Shown in pieces: positions 46,255 through 57,386 of a stretch of 64,000 nt of DNA. Each line of letters begins with the position of its first letter. Within the stretch, counting starts at the first letter, position 1. A model generated the notes under the pieces. That model saw only the letters and a list, made by a program, of their open reading frames with translations, ran no database searches and was not told where the DNA came from. The stretch comes from Spinacia oleracea (lineage: Eukaryota; Streptophyta; Magnoliopsida; Caryophyllales; Amaranthaceae). The stretch is from contig NC_079491.1 of NCBI RefSeq assembly GCF_020520425.1, positions 6,559,143 to 6,623,142 of the forward strand, read 5' to 3'. Both the position numbers and the translations under genes were made by a program.

Positions 46255-46556
46255 GATGGCCATGGGCCGGGTGGGATTCAGGCCGAGTCGTGGGCCAGTC
46301 TAACGGGCCGTTTGAAAGGTTTGAGGCGGGTCTGGGTCCTACCGAAGTCCACGGGCTTTCAGGCAGGGCTGTTGTGTATAAGCCTAATTTTACTAAATTT
46401 TGAATGCTTTGTCGTGTCGTGGTTTTTTCAAAAAAAATGCGATCCATGCCCGGCCCACGACTTCTTGTTCGTGTCATCCCGGGCTTTTTTCGTGCCCGGG
46501 TTGACTGGGGTCGGGCTTTTTCATGCCCGGTCGGGTCTCAGGCCCCGGCCATTAAA
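46255..46556. repeat. GC-rich repeat with many GGGCCG / GCCCGG motifs
   Basis: About 300 bp of strongly GC-rich sequence in AT-rich surroundings. CGGGC, GCCCGG and their complements recur with inverted arrangement (ATGGGCCGGG near the left end, CCCCGGCCAT near the right). Similar GC-rich inverted-repeat patches occur in plant hAT-related non-autonomous elements, but I could not define ends or a target duplication. Confidence 0.5.
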
Positions 46557-46797
46557 GGTGCAAACCATTAAAACCAAACAGCTTAAGTAATGTTGCCAAA
46601 ACCACAAAAGACTGATGGAACTTTGCTGCAGCCTACTGCCTACGTACAAACCAAGCAACCAAAGAAAAGGTATACTTCATATCCTTAATTTCATTCAAAG
46701 ATTCGTTTATTTAGCTCGAAAACAAAGTTTCTGATAGCATTTTTCATTGCTCAAATCAAACTTACAAGAGGATCGAAAGACAGAAAGCTAGATAGAA

Positions 46798-47325
46798 TCA
46801 CTGCTTCTCATTCTGCTTATCCTCGCTCACTTCTTCCGGAGATGGCAAAGTCTGCACACAAAGATAACATTGTTTATACGATTCGTTTGACTTGAACAAA
46901 ACAATTCACTCTACAAAGTTCATAAATTCCAACAAGCTTAACATAGACACTAAAAGATTAGATCATAGATAAAACAAGCTCATTGGCCTATACACCTCTT
47001 CGTGCATACGTATATAATCCATTACTCCATATAATTAATCAAACATGTTGTATAATCTAGCTTTGAAACAAAACAACACACAACACGAAAAAAGATAAAG
47101 CATATATATATCAACCTTCATTGGGACATTTTATCAAACAGCTGGTGTGCAAGTAATAAAACAACAAGAATATATAAGTAAAGCACTAAAACATACAAGG
47201 TCAGGCTTGTATATGTTATGGACAATGGAGGCGCCACCCAGAAGAGAGAGAACAACAACCACAGTCGACCTTGCCATGGACGGCGTTCCGGTTGGCAGCT
47301 TCCCACCTCCAAATTTCCCATTCAT
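46798..47325 (-). CDS. Small membrane protein of 60 residues, two exons, function unknown
   Basis: Exon 1 47325-47197 (43 codons), GT donor (GTATGT), intron, acceptor TGCAG, exon 2 46851-46798 (17 codons and TGA). Phase is zero at the junction. Exon 1 encodes MNGKFGGGKLPTGTPS followed by a hydrophobic segment at about residues 18-35 (STVVVVLSLLGGASIVHN), then YKPDL. Exon 2 gives an acidic, Pro-containing tail (LPSPEEVSEDKQNEKQ). A Gly-rich start, a single membrane span and a KPDL-type joint fit a conserved family of tiny plant organelle or ER membrane proteins as I recall it; I cannot name the function. A U3 gene lies 116 bp upstream on the same strand. Confidence 0.72.
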
Positions 47326-47441
47326 CTTTTTTCAACCAAAAAAAAAAAAACACAAGCAAAGTTCCAGTTCAATGTTTCAATAAAATTTGTCAAGAATTAT
47401 GTTAAAGTAAAAAGATCCTAAAGTAAAATTTAAAAAGATTT

Positions 47442-47659
47442 GAAGTCTGTCAGACAACCGTACGATCTTCCTCAAGCCCACAAGGAACTGAGGAACGATC
47501 ATCTACAGCGCCAGAGACCAGTAGATCAATGGTAGCCGTTAATCACGCTCAGATCGTACGGTCATGATTCATCCACCAGACTTGGTTTTCTGACTCTTTA
47601 GAACTCAAAGATACAGAGGTACGAATACTATAGAACAGATCCTGTTCAAGTAAGGTCGT
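47442..47659 (-). ncRNA. U3: U3 small nucleolar RNA (copy 2)
   Basis: Read from 47659 leftwards: ACGACCTTACTTGAACAGG, GATCTGTTCTATAG, the CTGAGCGTGA and GATGATCGTTCC boxes, and GTCTGAC near the 3' end. About 218 nt, differing from copy 1 by roughly ten substitutions and two or three single-base indels. One pair of changes is compensatory: CGTACGATC here versus CGCACGATC, and its partner GATCGTACGG versus GATCGCACGG. This indicates selection on RNA structure. Confidence 0.92.
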
Positions 47660-47683
47660 GCTATGTACCCTCTACTCTGAAGA

Positions 47684-47725
47684 TTATAAAGCTGTATATT
47701 GTTTTCTAAAATAACAGTGTGGGAT
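47684..47725 (-). promoter_or_regulatory. U3 copy 2 promoter: upstream element and TATA box with 23 bp spacing
   Basis: ATCCCACACTG (complement of 47715-47725) and CTTTATAA (complement of 47684-47691) are 23 bp apart. The TATA box is 24 bp from the RNA start. This is the same polymerase III geometry as copy 1, although the sequence between the elements has diverged. Confidence 0.8.
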
Positions 47726-48099
47726 AAAACTTCCTTTTATGGACAATGTTAATGACGATAGAGTTATAGCAGCAACGTTTAGCAGCGAAGTACGCATAGT
47801 ACATAGATAAATAGGAAGAAAAGTATCTCATATATCCTCAATCCTTTTCAAAGATTCATACATATAGCTCAGCATTTCTTCATTGTTTATCTTACTTCCT
47901 CTGCACACAGAAATTTTATGGTTATTAAACTTAGACTCATGTCAACTATATCAGGTTATCAACAACTTAAGAGTTGTAATTTGCATCAAAAATAAAAGTG
48001 CTGATAAGTTGAAAGCAATGACTATTGATATACTTGATCAAACATCAAACATATAACTTATACTCCGTATAAGACAGCAATGAGACATTTTGTCAGACT

Positions 48100-48460
48100 T
48101 CAAACAGGTAGTGTGCCATGAACATATAAACAAAAAGTCAAGAAAACGTAGGAGTTACAATTTACAAAGACGTGTTTGTAAAATGTTGCGGACAATGAGG
48201 GGTGCCACAGAAGAGGGAGAATAAAACAACCACCACACACGAAACAAATAGTCAAGAAAACGAAGGAGTTACAATTTACAAAGTCGTGTTTGTAAAATGT
48301 TGCGGGAAATGGAGGTGCCATAAAAGAGGGAGAATAAAACAACCACCACATGAGACCAAGACTAGCGGTAGAGGGAGTCACCACACTACAAAAATGTGTT
48401 TGTAAAATGTTGCGGACAATGGAGGTTCCACAAAAGAGGGAGAATAAAAACAACCATCAC
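48100..48460 (-). pseudogene. Three degenerate tandem copies of the small membrane-protein gene's exon 1
   Basis: Near 48193, 48309 and 48417 the + strand carries CAATGGAGGTGCCA-like sequence followed by AGAAGAGGGAGAATAAAACA. These are diverged forms of the exon 1 region at about 47,221-47,260 (CAATGGAGGCGCCACCCAGA). Units repeat every 108-116 bp with shared CGTGTTTGTAAAATGTTGCG. In the reading frame of 48453-48100 (- strand) one sees LFSLFCGTSIVRNI and two worn versions, echoing LSLLGGASIVHNI of the intact gene. No start exon or exon 2 accompanies them. Confidence 0.7.
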
Positions 48461-48562
48461 ACACGATCAAGACTAGTGGCGGAGGGAGTCACCACACACG
48501 ACCAAAACTAATGGCGGGGGGCCAGGAGTGACCAAGACTTAAAAAAAATCGACTAATCTGTA

Positions 48563-48881
48563 TCTATACTAATATTTTAAAATATAAAGGTTTGAACACA
48601 ATGACGCCACGTGTCATCGCACTAATTTTTTATTATTTCTGTAAAATCCAGCTTTTATTTCCTTCTTGGCATATCATTTTCTCACCTTTTTTTATCCTTA
48701 AGTCTTTTCTCATACAATTATTTTTTTGTTTCACATTCCAATTTCAATTTTGACACACTCCAAATGCATCATCTTCTATTGTTTCAAAAAAAATTATCAT
48801 TTCCTATACTATATATGTAGTAGACAATATGAGCAGAATTTTAAACTAAGGTATATGTGCATTGCACGGGTTAAAAACTAG
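48563..48881. mobile_element. Non-autonomous Helitron
   Basis: 319 bp, begins TCTATACTAATATTTTAAAA, ends TTAAAAACTAG. It is inserted between A (48562) and T (48882), as Helitrons do. A hairpin GTGCA-T-TGCAC lies 9 bases before the CTAG end, next to CGGGTTAAAAACTAG, matching the usual plant Helitron 3' terminus. There is no coding capacity. Confidence 0.85.
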
Positions 48882-51056
48882 TTATCTTCGATTGTAATGT
48901 ATTATAGTTACGGCACCATCTATTTTTCTCTATCGATATTTGTCGGCGATGATGATAAAGTGGAAATGGGCATAGTCCTATACTCCTATGATTGAAAATA
49001 TATATTGTAACATATTAAATTTACGTTTATTCCACTAACACGCATTGACATCTGTAGTTACCTATCATCGCCATGGAAGGTTTAAATTTAAATCCACACT
49101 GAGCCTATACTCATGTTGTGTTTTCTTTAACTAGTAGGAGATTAAATTATCTGAACTGGACTTGTAGGACTTTATAGACCTTATTTAACTTATTGGACCT
49201 TATAGGAACTTATATGACCTCATAGGACCTTGTTTAAAGTTTACTGTATTATTACTAAACTTTTAACCATTATAATGTTGATAATAGTTGATTGCAAATA
49301 TCAATGAATATAAATGAGTAAATCAGTTATTATTTAGTTCTTATATTAATAATCATGCATTCATGTTATTATAAATACTATTGCATATAAATTATTATTC
49401 TGTAATAATTATCCAAAATTTATAAAATCCAACTACGAATTTGACCGATTTGTAAACAATATTTATGATTAGCTCTTTAGTGGTTAACCTCTTTATACTC
49501 TGTAATGAAACTTTATCACGGACGAAAAACAACTATTTGATACTCCCTACAAATATTTTACTCAATGCATTAATGTAATTAAAGAAGTAGTATTATGATT
49601 ATTGTAATTTATTACTCTCAGTGAATGCATTGATGTAATTAAAGAAATAATATTACGATTATTTGCGTCTCACCAACAAAATTGTCCATTGATTTGTGAT
49701 GTACACGTAATTTTGAAAGTGTTTATTAAGTTTTTCCCTTATAATTATATTGATAGTAATTAACAATAACATATCAATTAATACTTACCTATCATTGGTA
49801 ATTATGATCGTCAATTAGTAACCACAAATTATTTTAATACTCCGTATAATAATATGTATATGATTTATTTAATATAACAACGCCCTTATAATTATATTGA
49901 TAGTAATTAACAATAACATATCAATTAGTACTTACGTATCATTGGTAATTATGATCGTCAATTAGTAACCACAAATTATTTTAATACTCCGTATAATAAT
50001 ATAAATATAATTTATTTAATATAACAACGCAAATAATCATAATATTACCTATTTTATTTAAGACCTCATTGAAACTTACACGACCTTATAGAACCTTATT
50101 GGAACTTATAAAATCTTAACGATCAAAACTTATTGGACATTATTTAACTCATATAAACTTATAGGACCTATAACTTGAAGAGAACAACCCTTCAATTGGG
50201 TATCCAATAACCACATATTTGTATCTACCATCGCCGCCGTACACTATTTATAAATTCGTTCATACCTCTATAAACCAAAAATTTAACTTGTCGGCGATTG
50301 GAGTTGTATAATAAATCGAACAACAAAGAAAAAAAAAAAAAAAACCAAATTGATGGAGGAAAGAATGGATAACACGAGTCATCTAATCAAATGTATTGAC
50401 ACATGTCATCTAATCAAATATGGTTTCCCTTTTTATAGACTAGGTATAAACTAGGTATAGATGTTTTATTAAAATTCATTACTCACTCACTGTTCATAGA
50501 AAATGTGACTTTTAATCTCATAACCGCCCACTACCTACCTAAGTCATGTGACTCAAATCTAAATGTGGTTCAACTAAGTCGAATGTTGTGTGGAATTCAC
50601 CAAATCAAACTCATTTCACTACTTGCTACCTACAACTACTCCATAAGTGTTTAATTTGGATCAATCGGCCAACAATTTATTCCTGACTTCCGATCTAACC
50701 TAAAATTACAAGCTCCAGTTATGGGAGAGCAACAACCTTTAACGAGAGGTGCAACTAGTTTCAATTCTAATTAGGATGTGACCACCTCTAATAGTCAAAC
50801 CTGATACCTTGGTAAGTTAGAACAACTCCCTTTCACGTTAATCCAACCAATTGTTGTGGTTGACTGGTATCAAAAGACTACATGATATTGGGACCATGAG
50901 ATCGATACCCCACTTGGAGAAGCTCTTCCAACAAATACTATTGTAACCTCAAGACACGAACTTTTTTTTTTTATATATAAGGAAAGAAAATTAGGCTAGA
51001 CTCTTAGAGTGGGCCAACCTAACTCATCATTTCGGATGTTAAGGGAAAAGGAGGGG
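48882..51056. other. AT-rich intergenic region with minor repeats, no gene seen
   Basis: Contains a motif resembling ACTTATAGGACCTTATT repeated loosely at about 49,150-49,240 and again at 50,060-50,180. It also holds the 147-bp tandem duplication listed separately and homopolymer runs. No open frame with a domain. Confidence 0.55.
49736..50029. repeat. Tandem duplication of a 147-bp unit
   Basis: Units 49736-49882 and 49883-50029 are of equal length and near-identical (CCCTTATAATTATATTGATA to TTTAATATAACAACG), with only a few substitutions. The duplication is recent and non-coding. Confidence 0.93.
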
Positions 51057-51302
51057 TCAAAAGACGAAAACCAAATCGATATAGAAATACAAGAGGTTCA
51101 TTTTGCCCCAAAAACACGCCCCTTGATTAGCCTCCCAAAAACAGTGATTAAACGACACGTAATCAAAATTAAAAAGGTCCCTCCTCGCATCTTCAATCAG
51201 TCCATTAATTTTCCATGGGACCTGCCACACTTGATTCATCAAGTTGATCACCACTAAGTTATCTTCTTCTATAACCATACTTTTTACACCCCTCAAACCC
51301 AA
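51057..51302 (-). pseudogene. LINE RNase H fragment
   Basis: An 82-codon frame on the - strand contains VIEEDNLVVINLMNQVWQVP, then IEDARRDLF and SFNHCFWEANQ. This is the second half of the RNase H domain of plant LINEs. Upstream parts are missing. Confidence 0.7.
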
Positions 51303-51359
51303 AATACTGATTAAGCAGGAATAACTCCCTTAACCCGCTAATCCATCACTAAAATAATA

Positions 51360-51550
51360 CTTCCTCCGTAATCTACTTTGACTATTCTTAGACTATGTGA
51401 GATTTTGTTAGATTTGTTTCAATGTGTATTTTCAAAATATCAACTTTTTATAATTTTTGTATAAAGAGAATTTAAGATATAAATGATCAAAGTTGTGCAT
51501 TGACATGCGTGAAACTAACAAACATTGCGAGTATTAAAAGACGGAGGAAG
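51360..51550. mobile_element. Stowaway-like MITE
   Basis: 191 bp flanked by TA (51358-51359, 51551-51552). Ends CTTCCTCCGTAATCTACTTT and TATTAAAAGACGGAGGAAG are inverted. Internal sequence (TGATCAAAGTTGTGCATTGA) is shared with the MITEs at 44.2-44.7 kb. Confidence 0.8.
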
Positions 51551-51852
51551 TACATGAGGATAATCCTACCCAAGAAAAATACCAACTTGTTGCATCTATG
51601 TTATTACTCGTAGCAAACTAACAAACAGGCAATTATCCCCCAAAAAAATTGCTACTACACAACAAGGAAGACAAGCATTAGCCAAAAGTAAATTCCCTGT
51701 CGTTTGCAATTGCTCACCTGATATTCACAGAATCATTTTTGCATGTTTTATCATCTCCAGAATTTCCCTCATCAATGCATGTCTCTCATAGAAATTCGTC
51801 TTAAAGTCAAATGGGTGTTTTGATTTCTTAACACCAACAACTGATGTGAGCC

Positions 51853-54800
51853 ATGGCAATGGAAGCTTCTGGCTCTCTTTCTTGCTTTGCGCCCTCTCTC
51901 TCTCCTCCTCTCAAATGTAGACAAAGCTACCTGGTGATTTTCTTATACTCAATCCCAACTTTAGCATCGTTTGATTGGCCTTTTTAATGCATTTTCAAGC
52001 TTCAATTTTATCTGGGTTTCTCACATACTTATTGGAAATTGTAGATTTTTGTTCATTGGATTACTAATTTAACTATGATTTGTTTGGTTGAAGTGGGGTT
52101 TGTGCGAATTTGCGATTTCTTTTGCTGTCTGTACTTTGTTGCTGGAGATAATTTGATTATTTACTTGTTGCTGTATTTTTTTCTACCAATGCAAAATGGC
52201 TTGTGAAGTACTGAAATTGATGATACTTGAGAGTAGATAGGAAGGCGCTTTTTTGCATTGGTAGGGTTAGGGTTCATTGTTGATGAGCATTTTGTGGTTT
52301 GTAAGGGTTTTGTCAAAAGTCACACTCTTGATATTGACCCTTACTCCCTTTGTATGTAGACTATGTACTCCCCTCCGTCCGGGTTTAGATGTCGCCTTAT
52401 TAGTTCAAATTATACCATCATTTAACTGTTAAAAGCAGACATAGGGATTTTTTTTCCTGTAGTGTTCAGAACAGATGGATTGTATATTTGTATTTGTGTA
52501 AATCCTTAGATGTTGAAAAAGTAGAAGTATGATTCTAGGAAGAATCTGCTCCTTTATTGGGAAAACAAGCCTTTAATGCACTCTAGAGAACAGTATGCGC
52601 ATATGACTCTCCGTAATGTTTTCAGGGACTTTCAGCTCTCCGGTCTTATTAGGACAGATGATTGCCTTGGCTGCTTGAAATAGTTATAGAATCAACTAGA
52701 CAGCATGATGTAGACAGCTAGACTAAGGTGATTAAGTATATCTGTTTGTAGTGCCTTTTAGTTGGGATATTTGCTACTCAGGTATAGGAAGCTATAACTA
52801 GGCAGAACTATGTGGTTCAGAAAGGAGATGGGGTTTATTTAAGAAGTATGATGATTGCCAACCAAATGTGGTTTGGTTGAAGCTCTTTTTTAGAGTACCA
52901 AGATTCACACTTGTGTGCAGTAGATGAGTAGAAGGGTCCTATTCACATTGCTTTTGGTAGTTATCAATTGCTAGATATACAGCGCCAATTTATAGCTCTT
53001 ATTCTCGTCTTGTATGTTTTAATTTGAGGATAGCTTGTCCTCCTTCTGTAAATGTTCCTCTTTCAATAATATATTACCCTCTCTGCATGAAGTGCTCATT
53101 GAACTTTGGTATTTTGTGATGGTATAGAAGTGTGAAATCAGTTTTTCTTTCTTTGATGTTCAGATAAGTTTAAGACGACGATCCTTTGAAACTAAGCAGA
53201 ACGGGAAGCACTTAACAACTGCAAAAGGTTGTTTAAAACTTCTACCGATTTTCCATAATTTACTTTGTTCTGTTGGATCACGAGGAAAGGGTATTGCAGT
53301 TTTTGACATGCCATATATGGTGACCTTTTCTATTATCACGTACTTAGGTATTGTTGCCAAGGGTTCTCCATAGAAACCTCATGCACAGTTGGGCTCTTCC
53401 TTGCCACCTGATGCAAATAACTGTGTCAAATAACCTAATCTTATTTCTGGATAATTCATCATCGATCTTAATTATGCATGTTTAGGGCGCGAAAAATTAT
53501 AATCTGACCTAGGAGTTAGGATTATTTGTGCTTCCGTATAATAAAATTATAATGATACTTACTGCGTTGGTAATATGATACTCCAAATAATGTATTGTCT
53601 CCACTTCTTAATCAGTTAGGTATTGTTAAGGGCATTATGGCTTTGTGACTGGGCTCATGAATCACTGGAGAACTCTGATTGTTTTGAGCCTGAGACTAAT
53701 AGTTAGTGACTTGTCAATCACTTAAGAAAATACCTCATTTCAAAACCTCAACTAGTGCAGAATAACTGTTCAATCTTTGGATCATCCAAGATGTTTTGTA
53801 AGACCCAAGCTTGAACCATGACACTTCTAGGCTTCTAGCAATGGTCTTAAGTGAACTATGTCTAGTGCGTTATCATCTTTTTTAAGATCTAATTAGGACA
53901 TTCTTTTAATTGTTTGATGGGTAACCTTCCTTGATACAGTGTGATAATAACAGTAATGAGACCTTTCTTTCAAGCCATCATTCTATCTAACTCTTTCCTA
54001 TCATGTTTTTCTTTCTGTTGTATCAAGCAGCTCAGTCATGGAAGTTCAGGTATGGGATGCTTAAATCCACAAACGAGTTTCAGAGGAGAAACTGTTTCCC
54101 AGTTGCATCCGAAGATTTCTTTCCGGAAGACGTGATCGAGTTGAATGCTTCAGGAACAGAGGAATTGCCTTTAGACGTAGCCGGTAACTTGGTTGATGAA
54201 GACATTTCCTCTACTCCTTCGTATGAGCAACCTGCGGGAAGTGGTGGAAAACCTGGATTTGTCTCGTTTTATAGTCTCCAGCGTACAAAAGAGAGTGTAG
54301 TCCCTTCACCAAGTGTAAGGACGAATCAGAACAGCCTTTTATGGTTCGCTGGCCCTGCTGTTCTTGTAGCCTCATTCATTCTTCCATCACTATATTTGCG
54401 CAGGATAATATCCTTAATATTTGAAGACTCCCTCTTGACAGGTGAGATGCTGATTTTAAATCATCTTCTATTCAAACCCGCTATTGATTAATGAAGGTGA
54501 CATTTGTTTACTGTTTCCCTACATTGTGTTCTGTGTGTTAGGGAAATGAACCATTGATTGGGCTTATCTAAGTAGGTCACTTTAACAAAGAGAAACTAAA
54601 ATTGTAGGCGGAGGGAATATGTTATTATGCTGAGATACAATTTTTAAAGAAACATAGGTGATAACAAGTGCATGTTAGTGTCTATATATTTTGATATTTG
54701 AGTCATTTGGCGCTCATAGGCTAGCCGCTAGCCCCTCCAGGAGTCCAGGTTATGATTACAAGATCCTTTTAATTTTCTATTTAATCAAATCCGGCATGCA

Positions 54801-56107
54801 AAAAAAAAATAAAAAAAAAAGAACTTTTAACACTTGAGTTTCTTCTCAAATTAACTCCAAAGTTTTGATTCGCAAAATCTTGGAACATAATTATATCCAA
54901 GTTAATTATTGGAAGCTCATAAGTAACTTCTCTTATCTATTCCTTGTAGTATTCACTTGTCCTGAAACTATCGACAACACTCCATTATAGTGCTCCATCC
55001 AAATATCCTGTGTTGCATAATCAGTCAAAGTTTCTCAATGTACATCTGGTACACTATTAAGTTCTCCTCATCCATTTCATGCAGATTTTCTCATTCTATT
55101 TTTCACGGAGGCTCTCTTCTACTGTGGGGTTGCGGTTTTTCTTTTCCTTATTCACTCTCTGCGTAGCCCGGTTAAAAATATTCCTGCTGCCAGCAGTTAT
55201 GGAAAGCTAACCACTCAGATGGGGAGTCGTATATCTTCAGTTGCTATTTTAATGCTTAGTCTTATTATTCCAATGGTGACAATGGGTTTTGTTTGGCCGT
55301 GGACTGGTCCTGCAGCATCAGCTGCTCTTGCTCCTTACCTGGTTGGTATTGTTGTACAGTTTGCATTCGAGCAGTACGCAAAATATACGAAATCACCTTC
55401 CTGGACCGTCATCCCAGTTGTATTTCAGGTGAAGTACTCTAAAGGTTACCTTTGATTAATTTGCAGTATAGAACTATAGACTAATATTCTTCCCTTAGCT
55501 TGCCTTTTTATACCTTTTGAGACAAATATACCTGAATTGTGTTTGTAATATATTTGAGCTTATTGATATTATGGAGGACTTAGTTGCACCAGATTATGGT
55601 TCATTTTCCTGCTAAGATTATTTAGAATGCCAGAAGGAGGTAGATTTAATGACTGGGGATTATCTGCAGCAAACTACCAATTTTCAACTCTATAAATTCT
55701 TGTGACATACAAGTATTTGCTTTCTTTATTTTTACCCTATTTTTTTGATAATTCTTGCGCTAATATATGAATTTGCAATTGTATGGATGAAGTGAGTTAA
55801 ATCTACAGGGTACTGACCATTTTCTTTTTTCCCAAAATTTTCCCTTGATTCTCTTTAGGGAATTGACGATTAGTGCTTTGACATGAAACAGGTGTATAGA
55901 CTGCATCAACTAAATCGAGCTGCACAACTGGTAACTGCTCTATCTTTCACAGTCAGAGGAGCTGAGATGACTGCACACAACTTGGCCATTAATAAATCGT
56001 TAGGCACTCTTTTGAGTATCCTCCAAATTCTTGGCCTCATCTGCATTTGGTCTCTCTCTAGCTTCCTCATGAGGTTTTTTCTGTCTTCTTCCATATCGGA
56101 GCAATGA
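51853..56107 (+). CDS. Multi-span membrane protein, probably plastid-targeted, function unknown
   Basis: Exons 51853-51933, 53164-53227, 54031-54441, 55085-55428 and 55892-56107, all in phase, 371 residues. The start is the first ATG of MAMEASGSLSCFAPSLSPPL. This Ser/Pro-rich, acid-poor beginning, with RRR soon after, looks like a chloroplast transit peptide. The middle of exon 3 is polar. Hydrophobic spans follow at its end (LLWFAGPAVLVASFILPSLY), two or three in exon 4 (LILFFTEALFYCGVAVFLFL, VAILMLSLIIPMVTMGFVW, ALAPYLVGIVVQFAF) and one in exon 5 (ILGLICIWSLSSFLMRFFL). I recognise it only as a conserved plant protein type without known role. Sequence after 56107 looks like 3' UTR. Confidence 0.8.
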
Positions 56108-57319
56108 GGTACCCATAAAATAAAGATTTGCAATCCATGATTTGAGTTTACTACCTTTTTAGCCTGTCATTAGCATGAAAACTGCCTACACATCGTTGGA
56201 GAGAAGCGCTGGTTCAAAATTTTCTTGTTAGATTACACAGATTATGTGCTGGTTACATCTGAATTACTAGCACAGATTTTTCAGTTGAGATAGGAAGTAA
56301 AAGGGTTTATTAGCATATTCATTATGACAGCTTTTATATGCTGCTACATTACTCTGCCGAACACTTCAGAAATTTAAGAAAAAGGAAGAAAAGTAAAGGG
56401 ATGCTATGTAATACTGCTTGTACATTTTACTTTGTCAGGTTTAAATTACCAGGTTTTCTATAATCGACATCATGAACCATTGAAAACATACATTCTTTAT
56501 TCTTTACTGCTTTTTTTATTTTTTGATGTAAAGGAACTAGATTCTTTACTGCTTAGCTTGCTGCAGGATCAAATCATGGATCTTACTGTTCGTTCCATTT
56601 TTTTAGCATGCTTCCTCAGCCTCAAATCTCCCACAAAAGTTTTGAAGTGGGACAGAACTGTGATAGTTTTTATTGCGCTTGCAGTGTGTTTTGTATATGG
56701 AACTTCAGATAGGCATGTGGAAACCTTTTCTGCAGGTTTAGTTGCACCCTGAATGTGCTTCTCTTTAAGGAAGCACCATGATATGATGATAACATGTATT
56801 TCAAAGTCAGGCACTGGTATATTACTTATGATTCAGACATGAAACCTTTCTTACCCACATTGTCTGTTCTGGGTTTACTCATTCCAGTATCATGATTCAT
56901 GATGATACATGTGAAATACTACCTCCATTTCACCTTTTACTGTTATACTTTCTATTTTTGTCCGTTCCTCGGCCCGGGGGGCAGATTCAGAAGGGAAAAG
57001 GCTGTCAGTGTCCACAGTATTGGAGCGAGCATTAGCGTATCTGGTTTAAATACGATGATAGGGGTCAAATTTCATGACCGAGCCAGATATTCAATATCGT
57101 CCAATTGCTATTTGATTAGTTTGCTTCTTCATATTAGACCCTTTACAGGATTAATGAGCTTTAACTTCTAGGCTCACACTCTGCTTACTACAACTTTATA
57201 TAGGAGTATTTAGGTTTCATGAAACATGTTTTCTTTCACCAAATGCCTGCTAATTGTCCTGCAGTCTGAAAATTTTGCCAAATTTAGTTCAGACTTCAGA
57301 GAATCACACTATTACTGTT
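56108..57319. other. 3' region of the membrane-protein gene and intergenic DNA
   Basis: Several short open frames occur (56432-56752, 56899-57171), but none has a domain or joins the upstream gene in a way I can support. Part is probably 3' UTR. Confidence 0.45.
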
Positions 57320-57386
57320 AGTCCCTGTTCTTTTTGGTTGAATTTCAGGAAAGTTCAGGTCAGTTTAGCCCCAAAGAACAGGGACT
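57320..57386. mobile_element. Short hairpin MITE
   Basis: 67 bp bounded by AGTCCCTGTTCTTTTTGG and its near-perfect inverse CCCCAAAGAACAGGGACT. TGTT occurs on both flanks (57316-57319 and 57387-57390), a possible 4-bp target duplication. Likely a deletion derivative of a larger element. Confidence 0.6.

Noticed and set aside
47118-47321. 67-codon frame overlapping the small gene on the - strand
   Set aside because: A different frame of the same exon and intron; the spliced 60-residue product is more coherent.
49736-50029. CRISPR-like array
   Set aside because: Only two long adjacent units without spacers, in a plant nuclear genome.
56432-57171. Further exons of the plastid membrane-protein gene
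   Set aside because: No homologous content or phase-compatible joint; the stop at 56107 follows a full terminal membrane span.
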